Both the position numbers and the translations under genes were made by a program. Shown in pieces: positions 54,174-64,000 of a DNA stretch of 64,000 nucleotides (position 1 is its first letter; each line of letters starts with the position of its first letter). The DNA comes from Tribonema minus (taxonomy: Eukaryota; Sar; Xanthophyceae; Tribonematales; Tribonemataceae). Location of the stretch: the NCBI GenBank assembly GCA_017506865.1, contig JAFCMP010000445.1, positions 620,001-684,000 of the forward strand. The letters run 5' to 3'. Below the pieces are notes generated by a model, which saw nothing but the letters and a program-made list of their open reading frames with translations, made no database searches and was not told the DNA's origin.

Positions 54174-55998
54174 GAGCTCCATCAGCATGGCATTCCTCAA
54201 CGAGCCAATGAAGCCCACAACGGCCGCTTTTGATAGGATGCCTTGGCCGCCGGCTTTTAGGTGCGCCGTCGAAGTGGAGTGGCAAATGACACACTGCAGC
54301 CTGCGCGGGAAATGGCCGGCTGACACCCGCGCCTCAGTCGCGCACCACGCGTCAAGCCACACGGCACTATAGCGCACAACAGCGGCGAGCGGGCCACGCA
54401 GCGCCTCCTGCGGCAGTTCCTCAAAACACGGCTGTTTGACGAGGACTACTTGCACACCATTCCTGGCGTCTCCGGGGGGTTGCGGAATGGACATCGTGCT
54501 GCCTGCCGGCGCGACACAGTAGCTACCGCTCGCGGTGGACGTCAGATGCTTTGAGGCACAGGCGCAGTCGTGGGCAGCAAAGGCTGCAGCGGACCCCAAG
54601 CGGTGCTGCCACAATTAAAAGGCTGCGCCAACACACACCCAAACTTCGGTTCTGGTCTTGTCCCCCATGCGCCTCCCTTCCCCTTTTTATTAGAAAGTTT
54701 TCAGCCCCTGTGGGGGCTACATAGAGGGGGGTGCCGGGGACAACTTCTGCTCCCCCCTTGAACAAGTGAGTCGGCCGTCCCCAACTGTATGCGGCCTGGG
54801 CTGCTGCAATGGCGAGCAGTCAGGTATAGCAGCGGCTTCCGCACATTTGAAGTAGCGCTTTGCCTGGATGACACGACCCATGCCCATCCCCAGTGCCATG
54901 AGCTGCCATCAGAATGCACATGTCATGCCTGCTGTTCATCTTGTGGTGCTTGATGTGTGGACCAGTGGCATACTGTGGCGAGTGGGTGGCGGTGCCTGCC
55001 TGCTGTCATTTCATCATATGGTGCATTTGAAGAAAGGCACACATACAGCATGGTGAGGTTTAGAAACCTGGCATGGTTCAGGGCTTGCGCCGCACTGCCG
55101 GCAACAGGCAGCAAAGCAGCGGCCACAGCAATCGTGAACTTCGTCAGGAGCAACAGCAGCGTGGGCACAACCCGAGGCAATTCAGCGAACGCTGTCATGC
55201 GGCAGCAAGTCACCACGCGCAAAGACGGTATGTGCGGTGATGTTTCATTTGTGATGCACCAGGACGCAGGAACCGCCGCCGGCGCCTGCGCACCTCAACG
55301 AACGTGGCACGGCACAGGAAGGGGAGGCGTGTTACTACGCACACCATCGGACGGCCGCCCGGCAGCAGCGTACAGTTGCTTGACCAAGCACCCGCGCGGT
55401 GCATGCCCTCAGGTTGAGCGCTGGCAGCACGGCCACAGATGAGCGCTGCCACGGTGGCCTCACACCGGGTGTCCCGGCACGCCGCAGGAAGGGGGGGGGG
55501 GGCGCTGCTGCGCGAAACGCGCTGCGCGGCTCTCTCGCGACGGCCACGTGCGCGTAAACAACGACAGGGACGCGGCACGATTCGTCGCCCACCCCGCCAG
55601 AATAGAGGAAATATGACTGATGACACAAAGAAGGAGGAGCTGCGTCTGCTGCTGCTCGTGGGGGGGGAAGGGGGGGGGCGCGCATGGGCTGCAGCAGCAA
55701 AGCAGCAGCTCATATTTCTGAGCGGCATTGCTGCTGCTGCTGCTGCTGAGTCTGCAGCGGCCGCCACCAGCCAACTTTTCAGCTCTCGGCAGTGACACAG
55801 TGGGGGCCCCGGGGCACCACTGCCCTCCCCGCCCCCCCCCCCCCCCCTACATACACACACACACATGACGTCGCCGGTTCGCACAATTTCCCGGCTTCAT
55901 CGAGCACTTGACATGCCGAATACAGTCACAACCCTCAGAGGTTACCCGTGTCTGAGCCCCGCTTTTAATGGCTTATCGCCGGCTTCAGTGCTTGACGC

Positions 55999-58399
55999 TC
56001 AGAACGTGCCTGCAAAGGCTTTTGTAGGCGCGACGGTGGCGGCAGGGGCGGAGGGCTGCAAGGGGGGGGGGGCAAGCGGAAGAGGGGGGGGCAGGGGAAG
56101 AGCGGAGGGTGGGGGGGCGGAGGGGCACGGGACAGCAGTGAGCGTGGTCAATGGAAGCGAGGGGAGGGAATGCAGCAACAGCACACGCTCATGAGTCAAA
56201 TAGACTTTTGTCAAGCGGTGGTTGTGCCTGCGTGCTGAGAGCGCACCGACCATTACCCTCGGGCACGGCGCACGACAGACCCGCGGTGGGGGGTGGGGGG
56301 TGGGGGGGAGCACGGGACAGCATCGAGCATGGCCAACAGCGAGCGTGGTCAACAGAAGCGAGGGCCGAAAGCGCGCAGCTCAATCAAACGTCGTCTGCCG
56401 CCGCTCATCGAGCTAGCGCGCTGTGCGGCAGTGCACACATTACCGACGTCCACGGGTGTGCACTCGCGTGAGACGGCAGAGTGCTTCTAAGACGCAGCCC
56501 TGGGCATGGCAAACGGCACTCAGCGCTGAGCACTGGCGCCCCAGGACGAACACACACACACACACACATCCGAAAGCGATCCGTACGCGCACGCAGCCGT
56601 GCGGTATGTAGTACCTGTGGCGGCGCGGCCTTGGGCGTCGTGAACGTCACTCGACGCTGAGCACTGGCGCCACAGAGCAAACACACACAGACAGTCAACG
56701 CGATTTATACGCTCACACAACCGTACAGAAGTACTGTATGGAGTCTGCGTGGAGCTGGGTGGCCCTAAGACGGGTCTGTCTGTGGGGGGAGAGTCTTGTA
56801 GCTTTGTTCAGTATCCCTGCTAGTATGTGGGGGACAGTCGCTTGCGGGTGCTTTGTTGGGGGTGATGTGGGGGGCGGGGTGCGGCGTGCAAGCTTTGCAT
56901 GCTACACCCAAGAGTGAAAACAAGGCGACACACCTACAACATGGCATTTCCACAGCCACAAGTGGAATATAATAAAAGTACTGTACGGCAGTACCTGCGT
57001 CGCGGCCTTGGGTGTCGCGAACGTCATGCGCGGCTGCTTGTCGAGCGCGTTCTGCGCCTGCGCCGCGATGAAGCGCCACGTGAGGATGGCCAGCACGAGG
57101 CCGCTCGACAGCATGCCGAGGCCGAGCATCATCCACCCCAGCGCGTAGTTGATGTCGTGGCACCCCGTCTGCAGCGACGTGCGAGGTGGCATCGCGTTTG
57201 AGCGCATTGACGTATTTCAAGAGGCATCATCAAAGGGCCAGTGCACTGCGTGTGGCATCAGAAAGGCGAGTGCATGCCGAAGCCGAGCATCAGCCAGCCG
57301 AGCGCGTCGTGGCGACCAGACTGCAGCGGCAAGGAGAGAGACATCAAAGCGCAGCCGTCTTCGAGCAGTTGACGTGGCGTTGGACGAGGCGAGAGCAGTG
57401 CGGGCTGCGTCAGGAAGATAAGAACATGCCGAGATCGAAAATCATAGAAGTACAGCCATTCGCGTAGTTGATGTTGTGGCAGCCCGTCTGCAGCGGCGGG
57501 GGCAGAGACATTGCAACGTGGCGGTAGTCCAGAAGTTCACGCGGCATCGGACGAGGCGAGAGCGGTGCGTGCCGCGTCAGAAAAGGCAAGAGTGGCCGAG
57601 CATCATCCAGGGCAGCGCATAGTTAATGTCGTGGCTGCATGGGCCCTGCCAACGAGCAAAGTCACATTTGCTGTACTGCGTGGCAGCAGCGCGCGTGAGC
57701 AGGCCGAGGCCCAGCATCGACCAGCGCAGCGCGCGGTTGCCGCTGTTGTTGAGCGCTGTGGCTGAGGGCGGCATTCATCTCCAATTGAGGCACTTCTAGA
57801 AGCGAGAACGCCGCACACCAGCGCTCACCTGGTACACCGCGCTGACGTACAGGTTGATGGTGCGGCAGCTGAAGGCATTATCTCCAATTGAGGCACTTCT
57901 AGAAGCGAGAACGCCGCACACCAGCGCTCACCTGGTAGACCGTGCTGACGTACAGGCCGTTGATGGTGCGGCAGCCTTTAAAAGGCATTCATGTTCAATC
58001 AAGGCACTTGTGGAAGCGAGAAACGCTGCGCGCCAGTGCTGACCTGGTACACCGCGCTGACGTACAGGCCGTTGATGGTGCGGCAGCTGAAGTCCTCCTG
58101 CGCCTGCGTGGCGAGCTGATTCGCCGCGTAGCTGAGGTCGTTGAGTAGCTGCACCTGGGCCCCCACGGCGGCCGCGTTGCCGCCGCAGACCAGTGCATTC
58201 TGCGGCGCGCGGGAGGGGGAGGGGGGGACAGCAATTCTTAAGCAAGAAGACCCTATGAAGCTTTACTGTAACTTGAGACTGATTTCGGGCTATGCGCTTC
58301 TTGGTGACTCGCCATGAAACTTCAACATGGTACACGACGGCTGCGTTGCCGCCGCAGATTCTGCCCACCAGTGCATTCTGCGGCGCGTAGGAAGGAAAG

Positions 58400-58430
<31 letters not shown>

Positions 58431-61400
58431 AATCCTCAAGAAGGCGTACTGTTCTACTCTTTTGGTGACTTGCCATGCACTTCAACATGGTACACAACGG
58501 CCAGCGTTGCCGCTGCAGATTGTGCTCACCAGCGGCAGCTGCGCGGGGGGGGGGGGGGGGAGGGGCAATCCTCAAGCAGGTGCACTAGTCTACACTTGTC
58601 TTGATGACGTGCCATATAGGTACTTCAATTTAGTACACGATAATGTAATTCAGAGGTGACGGAAGTATGGGAGCAGGGCAACACAAAGCTGGCGCTACAC
58701 TCTGAATACGGTACTGGTGATGCAGCAAGTGTCAGGTGGGGGAGTGCGCGTCGTGTGCATCAGGAGATATGTGGCAACGCATACACCCCTGTGCGTTTAC
58801 CAGGTGTACATGCGTACATGCACATGGCCTGTGGGTAGACAACGCCCGCTGTCATTTTCTTGGGGGTACATGCATACACACACACACACACCTGTGGCAG
58901 GCAGTTACACAAGGACTTGAGGCAACGTACACACAGACCCAGTGACGAAAGTAGGCATGCAGGCATCGAGGCATGCGTGTGTACATATATGCGTACCCAG
59001 CAGCGTTACCTGCGCAGATCTCCCGATATCCACCCTGACCCGGGATACGAGCACAGTGCGGCACACCTTCAGTCTCCCCCCTCTACTTCTTCAACTGAAC
59101 AATCTACTTGGTTGACTGAGCAGGCAGATCTCAGCACTTCAATTTTAATTTGAAGATGCACAAACTTCAACAAAATATGTTGTGGTAGGCGCCAGCCATG
59201 TCACGTCACAGAAGCAACGCACGCGCTGCCGCGACTGAGTCGTCACTACACACCTGGCACTTCAAATTCAACTTCAAGATGCGCGGCGTCGGCAACACCA
59301 TGTCAGAAAGGCAATGCATGCACTTGACTGCGACAGAGCAGTGCGCACTGCCGCATTCGGCACTTCAAATGCAGTATGTGACGATACGGTGCTGTCGCCC
59401 TCACCCGCCATGCCAAAAGAGTGCACCCCGATTGGCAAACTTCAACTTTGACTTCAAGGCAGCGTACGCACCCCAAAGAGCGCGTCCGTGAACGGCACGA
59501 TCTTGCCCATGGCAGCGACCAGCAGCTGCTGCACATCTGCTATGGACCCAAAGATGGCGGAATTGCCTTGGCACTCCTGCGGCAGGGAAATGGAGCAGCG
59601 TGTGAACATCAGTTGAGCGGCTAGTAGGTTGTTGTGAAAACGAGCACAAAAAAAAGTAGAGCTCTAGGTGACAAGGTGTGGTCAGCCGCCAGTGCTTTCC
59701 ACTAGTACCCGTGGTCGCCGCTGCTGCAGCAAATAGGCCATGAGTCAAACAGTGCCACCATATCGTTATTATATTGTGAGGGGTGACGGCAATTTGCTGA
59801 GGGCTGTATGCTCTGCCCGCCAGAGATTGTGGCAACGCAACGGCCGCAGTTTTTGCGCAACAACGCTCGCCTACTAAGGTCAGAGTGAGGGCTAAGGACA
59901 TCCGCAGGTCTACGAGTAGAATCAGGGCGCAAAATGCCATGGAAGTAAAAATAAACAGGCCAGCCGTAACTAGGGAAGAGCGCCCCTTTGGATAGCACGC
60001 ATTACATCAACTGTTCATGAGATGTTGTGTCAACCACACGAGCACTGCAACGACAACTGCATAAGTAATATGACCATGTTTTTATATTGTACTTCTCAGA
60101 ACAAAAGTATTGCGCAGCACAATTTGAAGCTGAAACACGCAGACTGTTCGAAGTTGAACCGTGCAACCTGACGCACCATTTGATGCAGACAGTTCCAGCC
60201 CTCCCTGCCAGCGCTGCAAGGTGCAACGTGTTCCCAGCAGCTACTCAAGCATTGCATGGAGTGCCGTTGCTGGTGAACAACACAACGAACTGGGTGCCCG
60301 GCACACTCAGAGAGCTCGTGCACACAGGACGCTGCTGCTGTTTGTATCAGCGCAGGTGGTCGCGCCGCTTTCCACGTAACAACACAACCACGACATACTT
60401 GTCGGTCGCGTTTGCATTCAAGTCCTGCACGCGCACGGACGGCCACAGGAGGTGACACTCCACAATTCGAGTAGACTCACCACGTAGAACACGACCACTT
60501 CGTTGTTATCGGTGACCTCGATGGTGTTCGCGTCCGGGTCCTGCACGCACGCGCGTGGGGACAGACATCAAGAGGTGACACTCCACACTTCAAGTTGACA
60601 TCAAAGGGGGCTTTGAAGTCAGCGCTCAGCGCCCTCCGCATCACCGACTGAAGTGCTGCGCGGCCTCGCTCGCGCATAGTCTGCACCAACAGGGGGTCGT
60701 GATTGCGCACGGGTCGTGGTGCACATGGTACGCATACTTCAACTTCATCAAGTGGCACACGCGCAACACGCCGTCTGACCTGTTCGCGCAGCTTTAGAGC
60801 ACTGCAACGACGCGTCGCCGTGAGTGCCGTCGCACGCGCTGCCAGTTGCCTGGACCCGATTTCCCTGCATCACTCTACCAGTACACTGATTGGTGCTGCG
60901 TGAGACGTGATCTGACAACATGCGTGGCTTTTATGCCGGCCCTGCTCTGCTCGCCCTCAGGGCAGTGAAGCCCCCAAGCTCCACAGCAGTGCTAAGCACT
61001 GACATAGCGGAAGTCGCCGCTGGCCGGGACGCAGCCGACGGACGCCCGTTAAGCACACCTACCCACACAACCACATCATTGCTCAGCGCTCAGCGCTCAG
61101 CAGCGCTCGTTGCCGGGCAGAAACCGTCGTCGCCCGTGGCGGAGCCGAAGGGTCACACATGAAGTATCGTTCACGAGTCCTTGATGTACTTGGGTGTACA
61201 GTTACTGTACCCACAGATGTCATTGCTGCGCAGCACCTCTGTGCTCAGCTTCGCTTGCTCGCCTGGCAGAAGTCGCCGCCCGCCAAGGCGCAACACCATG
61301 AAGGCTGCAAAGTATTGATGAATCTCTGAAGTGCTCAACTGAAAGTTTCAAGCACTTGAGGCCCATACCTACTCACCCATGCCATCAAGTGCTTACAAAG

Positions 61401-63181
61401 AGTCAACAACGCTCAGTACGCAGCAGCGCTCACCTGGCAGAAGTCGCCGCCGGCCATGGCAGAACCTATCGACGCCGTGAAGATGATCCACATGGCGGAG
61501 AGCAGTATCACCGTGAGGCACACCAGGAGCCGCCGCGCGCACTTGGAGCGGCACGAGTCGGTGCCGCCCTTGAAGACGGGCACGCCTGCACACCGCTCAG
61601 CAAGTGGCGCATTTACTCAGAGTATGGTTCACACGAGTAATTTTTGGCCCTTGAAGATGGGGACGCCTGAGGCAGCAGGCGAAGTTTTCACTCATCATTC
61701 TGTCGCGTGATGATCTGTGTTGCTCAAAGGACAATGAGTTGCATCTCGATGGATTAAACCCAACTTGGTGCCGCCCTTGAAGGCGGGCACGCCAGCGCAT
61801 CGCTCAGCCAATGTGCTGCGACTGAACACAAGACACTTGGATGTCATTCGCTCAGTTTTGTTTTTCTTTGTTCTGGGAAAAAACCCTCGGCGAAGGATCG
61901 TACCCCAGTGCATGCAACCAAGTCGGTGCCGCGTTCAAGGCAGGGGCGAGTCCGCACGGCGCGCGCGATTAGCAGGTTTTGAATGCATTGGTCAACATTG
62001 GTGCTGGGCACTGCGCCACACATATCTGGTGTTACGCATCGATCGTGAAGCCGTTGATAGGTGGACACGTACCTAATCTGATGACGGTGACTGCTGCGAG
62101 CAAGTTGGAGAGCATGCAGACGCCCAGCAGCACCGATGCGGTGATGATGACAGGCAGGCGCCATGGGTAAGTAGGTAGCCCCAGCGATTGGTACACCTGC
62201 CTACCTGTTTTGATGACGATGACTGCAGCACCGCCATCACGGGCGGGCAGCATGGGTAGGTAGCCATACTGTAGCAGCCGATGCGACTACCTACCTTTTC
62301 TGATGACGATGACTGCTGCGAAGAGGCAGACGCGCATGCAGCACCGCCACAGCGATAATCACAGGCGGGCACCAAGGGTAAGTAAGTAAGCTCAGCGATC
62401 GATATACCTGCTTACCTTTTTTTATGACGAATAGTGCTGAGAAGAGGTAGAACAGCATGCAGACGCCCAGCGGCACCGAAGCGGTGATGATCACGGGCAG
62501 GCGCCATTGACAAGTAGGTAGCCCAGCGATTGATATACTTGCTCACCTTTTTTTATGACGATGAGTGCTGCGAAGAGGTAGAAGAGTATGCAGACGCCCA
62601 GCAGCACCGACACAGTGATGATGACAGGCAGGCGCCATGCCTGACTGTCGTCGATGCCGTCCGCCACGTTCTGCGACTGTTGGCAGCAATGCAGGGGGTG
62701 CGGCAGCAGCGGTGTCAGCAATGGGAGGCTTGCAACGGAGGAGGCTACAGGACAAAAGGAAGGGGGGCTCTCAGCCACGTTCCGCGACTGTTGGCGGCAA
62801 CGTAGGGGAGACGGGGCGGCAGCAGTGTCAGCAATGGGAGGCTTGCAGCGGAGCAGCCTACAGGACAGGAGGGGGGGGGGGGGGGTTGCAATGAAGCAGT
62901 CTACAGGAGAAGGGAGGGGGGGGGGGTGCAGTTGCTCGGCTTACACAAACACAAGGGCATGCTACATTGTAAGGCACGAGGGCGGCAACCCTAAGTGTAC
63001 AGCGTACTGTGGTTTGGAATGTGAGACGTTGTGTGTACTGTTTAGTGGTGGCGAACACACATGCAAATTCATGGTTTGTGAATCATGATCAGGAGTCATC
63101 GCTCATGTTGCGAAGGCGCGCAACACGGCCAGTGGCATCAGCAAGTGGAGGCTTGGAGCGCACGAAGCCTGACTTGGCGTC

Positions 63182-63214
<33 letters not shown>

Positions 63215-63758
63215 GGGCGCTTGTATGTACTCAATCTGCGCACACATGAGCTCGCTAGCGAGCAGCGTGCAAGCACGAACGAGACTTTGAGCCCAGCTCT
63301 AACCGTATAGAGTATTCCCGTTTTCCTTCTGAGACATTGCACCTCACACTGCACTCGCGCCCTTCAGCAACAGAGCTTTGGACTCACAACAGAGCATAAG
63401 ACTCACAATAGAATAGAGCATAAGAAATTGCATCGTCACGCACCATGCGGATCACATCGTCCACCGCTGCCGACTTTGCAACCCTTCAGCAACAGAACAT
63501 CAACTCCACAACAGAGCATCAAACCCAAAGCGACTGCATCATCGTCACGCACCACGCGGATCACGTCGTCCACCGCCGCCGAGTTCGCAAGCCCATTCAT
63601 GGCGTCAATGTACTTCTGCAGATCGCCAGTAACGAGGTCGGCCGGCGGCGTGGGCAGATCCGGTATGAGGCCTGGTAAAGGCAGGCCGTTGATGCACGCG
63701 ACGCCGCTGTCGATGACGGACTGCGCCACCCCGAGGGCCCTGGTGGTGAGGTCGGCGG
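55999..63758 (-). CDS. Tweety-like membrane protein, copy 2 (5' part beyond window)
   Basis: Visible exons in order of transcription: 63758-63553, 62676-62547, 61585-61434, 60540-60481, 59576-59472, 58199-58044, 57168-56995 and 56055-55999 (stop at 55999-56001). They total 1040 nt, 345 residues plus stop, and phases match throughout. The exons align one to one with copy 1. Four have exactly the same length (130, 152, 60 and 105 nt) and carry recognisable sequence: SQNVADGIDDSQAWRLPVI, IGSAMAGGDFCQ, DPDANTIEVTDNNEVVVFYV, AQEDFSCRTINGLYVSAVYQ, TGCHDINYALGWMMLGLGML. TM3, TM4 and TM5 are present. The TM1, TM2 and short linker exons of copy 1 have no counterpart before the right edge. The C-terminal exon (PSAPAATVAPTKAFAGTF) follows a long C tract and AG, and it differs completely from copy 1's acidic tail. 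The TM4 donor is GT here, GC in copy 1. Confidence 0.65.
56138..56390 (-). repeat. Intron-internal duplication near the last exon, copy 2
   Basis: GAGCGTGGTCAATGGAAGCG (56139-56158) recurs as GAGCGTGGTCAACAGAAGCG (56341-56360), each with a GGGGCACGGGACAGCA-like segment before it. Confidence 0.75.
56605..56665 (-). repeat. 3'-edge echo of the TM5 exon, copy 2
   Basis: The minus strand reads VTFTTPKAAPPQ then GTACTA, against MTFATPKAATQ then GTACTG at 56995. A CACTGGCGCCAC/CCAGGACGAACACACA flank is repeated between 56530 and 56690. Confidence 0.85.
57270..57745 (-). repeat. Four 5'-edge echoes of the TM5 exon, copy 2
   Basis: Copies of the acceptor and exon start, reading about SGRHDALGWLMLGFGM (57278-57324), TGCHNINYANG (57455-57491), HDINYALPWMMLG (57597-57637) and SGNRALRWSMLGLGLL (57695-57745). 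The intact exon reads TGCHDINYALGWMMLGLGML. All lie upstream. Confidence 0.85.
57785..57990 (-). repeat. Two 3'-edge echoes of the 58199-58044 exon
   Basis: CACCTGGTACACCGCGCTGA (57827-57846) and CACCTGGTAGACCGTGCTGA (57928-57947) on the + strand, each running on through GATGGTGCGGCAGC, repeat the exon end at 58041-58086. The flank TTGAGGCACTTCTAGAAGCG is repeated with them and also resembles that of copy 1. Confidence 0.9.
58340..58550 (-). repeat. Two 5'-edge echoes of the 58199-58044 exon
   Basis: CAGTGCATTCTGCGGCGCG with GCGTTGCCGCCGCAGA (58342-58388) and a weaker GCGTTGCCGCTGCAGA... CAGCGGCAGCTGCGCG (58503-58545) repeat 58174-58210. Long G runs on the + strand follow each. Confidence 0.85.
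61000..61290 (-). repeat. Three 3'-edge echoes of the TM4 exon, copy 2
   Basis: CTGGCAGAAGTCGCCGCCCG (61263-61282), GCGGAAGTCGCCGCTGGCCG (about 61007-61026) and GGGCAGAAACCGTCGTCGCC (about 61116-61135) repeat the exon edge at 61434-61455. GCTCAGCGCTCAGCAGCGCT-like flanks are repeated too. Confidence 0.8.
61640..61945 (-). repeat. Three 5'-edge echoes of the TM4 exon, copy 2
   Basis: CCCTTGAAGATGGGGACGCC (61649-61668), GCCGCCCTTGAAGGCGGGCA (61771-61790) and GTGCCGCGTTCAAGGCAGGG (about 61924-61943) repeat the exon start at 61561-61590 (GTGCCGCCCTTGAAGACGGG). All lie upstream. Confidence 0.8.
62060..62515 (-). repeat. Four 3'-edge echoes of the TM3 exon, copy 2
   Basis: Copies near 62065-62165, 62200-62240, 62295-62375 and 62412-62510 repeat the exon end (SVLLGVCILFYLFAALIVIK plus donor). 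The nearest still reads SVPLGVCMLFYLFSALFVIK and the farthest SVLLGVCMLSNLLAAVTVI. The flanks repeat GTAAGTAGGTAGCCCAGCGA. All are downstream. Confidence 0.9.
62765..62860 (-). repeat. 5'-edge and flank echoes of the TM3 exon, copy 2
   Basis: CCACGTTCCGCGACTGTTGG (62775-62794) repeats the acceptor edge CCACGTTCTGCGACTGTTGG at 62664-62683. The downstream flank (GGCAGCAGTGTCAGCAATGG) is repeated as well. Confidence 0.85.
63438..63482 (-). repeat. 3'-edge echo of the 63758-63553 exon
   Basis: CACCATGCGGATCACATCGT, then CCACCGCTGCCGACTT, repeats the exon edge at 63551-63590 (CACCACGCGGATCACGTCGT, then CCACCGCCGCCGAGTT). A flank with CAACAGA and GAGCATA/GAGCATC elements is repeated too. Confidence 0.85.
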
Positions 63759-63867
63759 CTGTTGCAGTTGAAGTTGTTAGGCGAGCGGAAATCGCAGGGG
63801 ACGGGTTTCAGCTCTTTCGATGCAACGAGTTTTCAGGCAATACTGAGAGCATGCAGTTGTCGAGGTG

Positions 63868-63935
63868 TCGATGACAGACTGCGCCACAGCGAGGGCGCAG
63901 GTGGTGAGGTCGGCGGCCGTCGAAGTTGAAGTAGG
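63868..63935 (-). repeat. 5'-edge echo of the 63758-63553 exon
   Basis: GATGACAGACTGCGCCACAG, then GGTGGTGAGGTCGGCGGC, then CGTCGAAGTTGAAGT, repeats 63714-63775. It lies upstream of the intact exon and shows that the transcript continues to the right. Confidence 0.85.
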
Positions 63936-64000
63936 ACAAAGCAGCGGAGCCGCACAGAACAAGGTGAGCTGGTTTGACGCAGTGAGTGAGGCTGGTTGCG

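Larger units (their letters stand above)
48625..55998. other. Intergenic region between the Tweety-like genes, with decayed coding-like patches
   Basis: The N-terminal exon of copy 1 should lie in the left part; I could not identify it. 49535-49632 is a two-unit tandem repeat of about 50 bp (ACTGCCTGCCGCCAAATCTG). About 50,700-52,100 is clearly less GC-rich and has short open frames on both strands with no recognised domain. 52,100-54,173 on the + strand gives Ala/Gln/Pro-rich reading that hops between frames (stretches at 53100-53340, 53400-53620, 53650-54055, 54060-54173). 55,480-55,850 contains G and C runs. I see no reverse transcriptase, transposase or RNA gene. Confidence 0.5.

Noticed and set aside
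54075..54614. 179-codon minus-strand open frame
   Set aside because: Looks protein-like in part, but the + strand over the same DNA also reads coherently up to 54173. No domain, no introns or echoes. Not resolvable by eye.
1..64000. tRNA, rRNA or other structural RNA genes
   Set aside because: I scanned for tRNA-like A/B boxes and conserved rRNA segments and found nothing I would support.

Overview
This is eukaryotic nuclear DNA, GC-rich and very intron-rich. The protein content (a plant/fungal-style long-chain acyl-CoA synthetase, a NuCoA-type Nudix hydrolase, EMC5, two Tweety-like membrane proteins), many short exons in long introns, GC-AG introns and short TTAGGG/CCCTAA tracts suggest a large-genome unicellular alga (haptophyte or prasinophyte grade). 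The species cannot be named from the sequence alone.

Layout. 1-2165: no assignable gene. 2166-5977 (-): unidentified multi-pass membrane protein with a poly-Gln tail. 5978-8238: divergent intergenic region. 8239-22207 (+): complete long-chain acyl-CoA synthetase; 14 exons join in frame to 682 aa. 22998-27995 (+): complete CoA-diphosphatase-type Nudix hydrolase; 5 exons, 217 aa. 29418-32087 (+): complete EMC5; 3 exons, 114 aa, first intron GC-AG. 33890-48624 (-): Tweety-like five-TM protein, 11 exons found, only the extreme N-terminus missing. 48625-55998: intergenic, with decayed coding-like patches. 55999-63758 (-): a tandem Tweety-like paralogue whose 5' part lies beyond the right edge. Splice phases agree at every junction of the five recognised genes, which is the main support for the models.

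The outstanding feature is structural. Most exons are accompanied by one to seven decayed partial copies of their own edges, called echoes here. Copies of an exon's 5' edge, with its acceptor, lie only upstream of it. Copies of a 3' edge, with its donor, lie only downstream. This holds in all six genes on both strands and also at stop codons. It fits repeated local tandem duplications that each span one exon boundary. Introns also carry C-homopolymer polypyrimidine tracts that switch strand with gene orientation, TTGAAG/CTTCAA motifs, telomere-like repeats, a foldback repeat, a 533-bp terminal-inverted-repeat element and a Copia-gag-like inverted pair.

Biologically, LACS (makes acyl-CoA) and the Nudix enzyme (degrades CoA or acyl-CoA) are co-oriented neighbours about 0.8 kb apart. 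EMC5 serves membrane-protein insertion in the ER. The Tweety-like pair are probably surface or endomembrane proteins.
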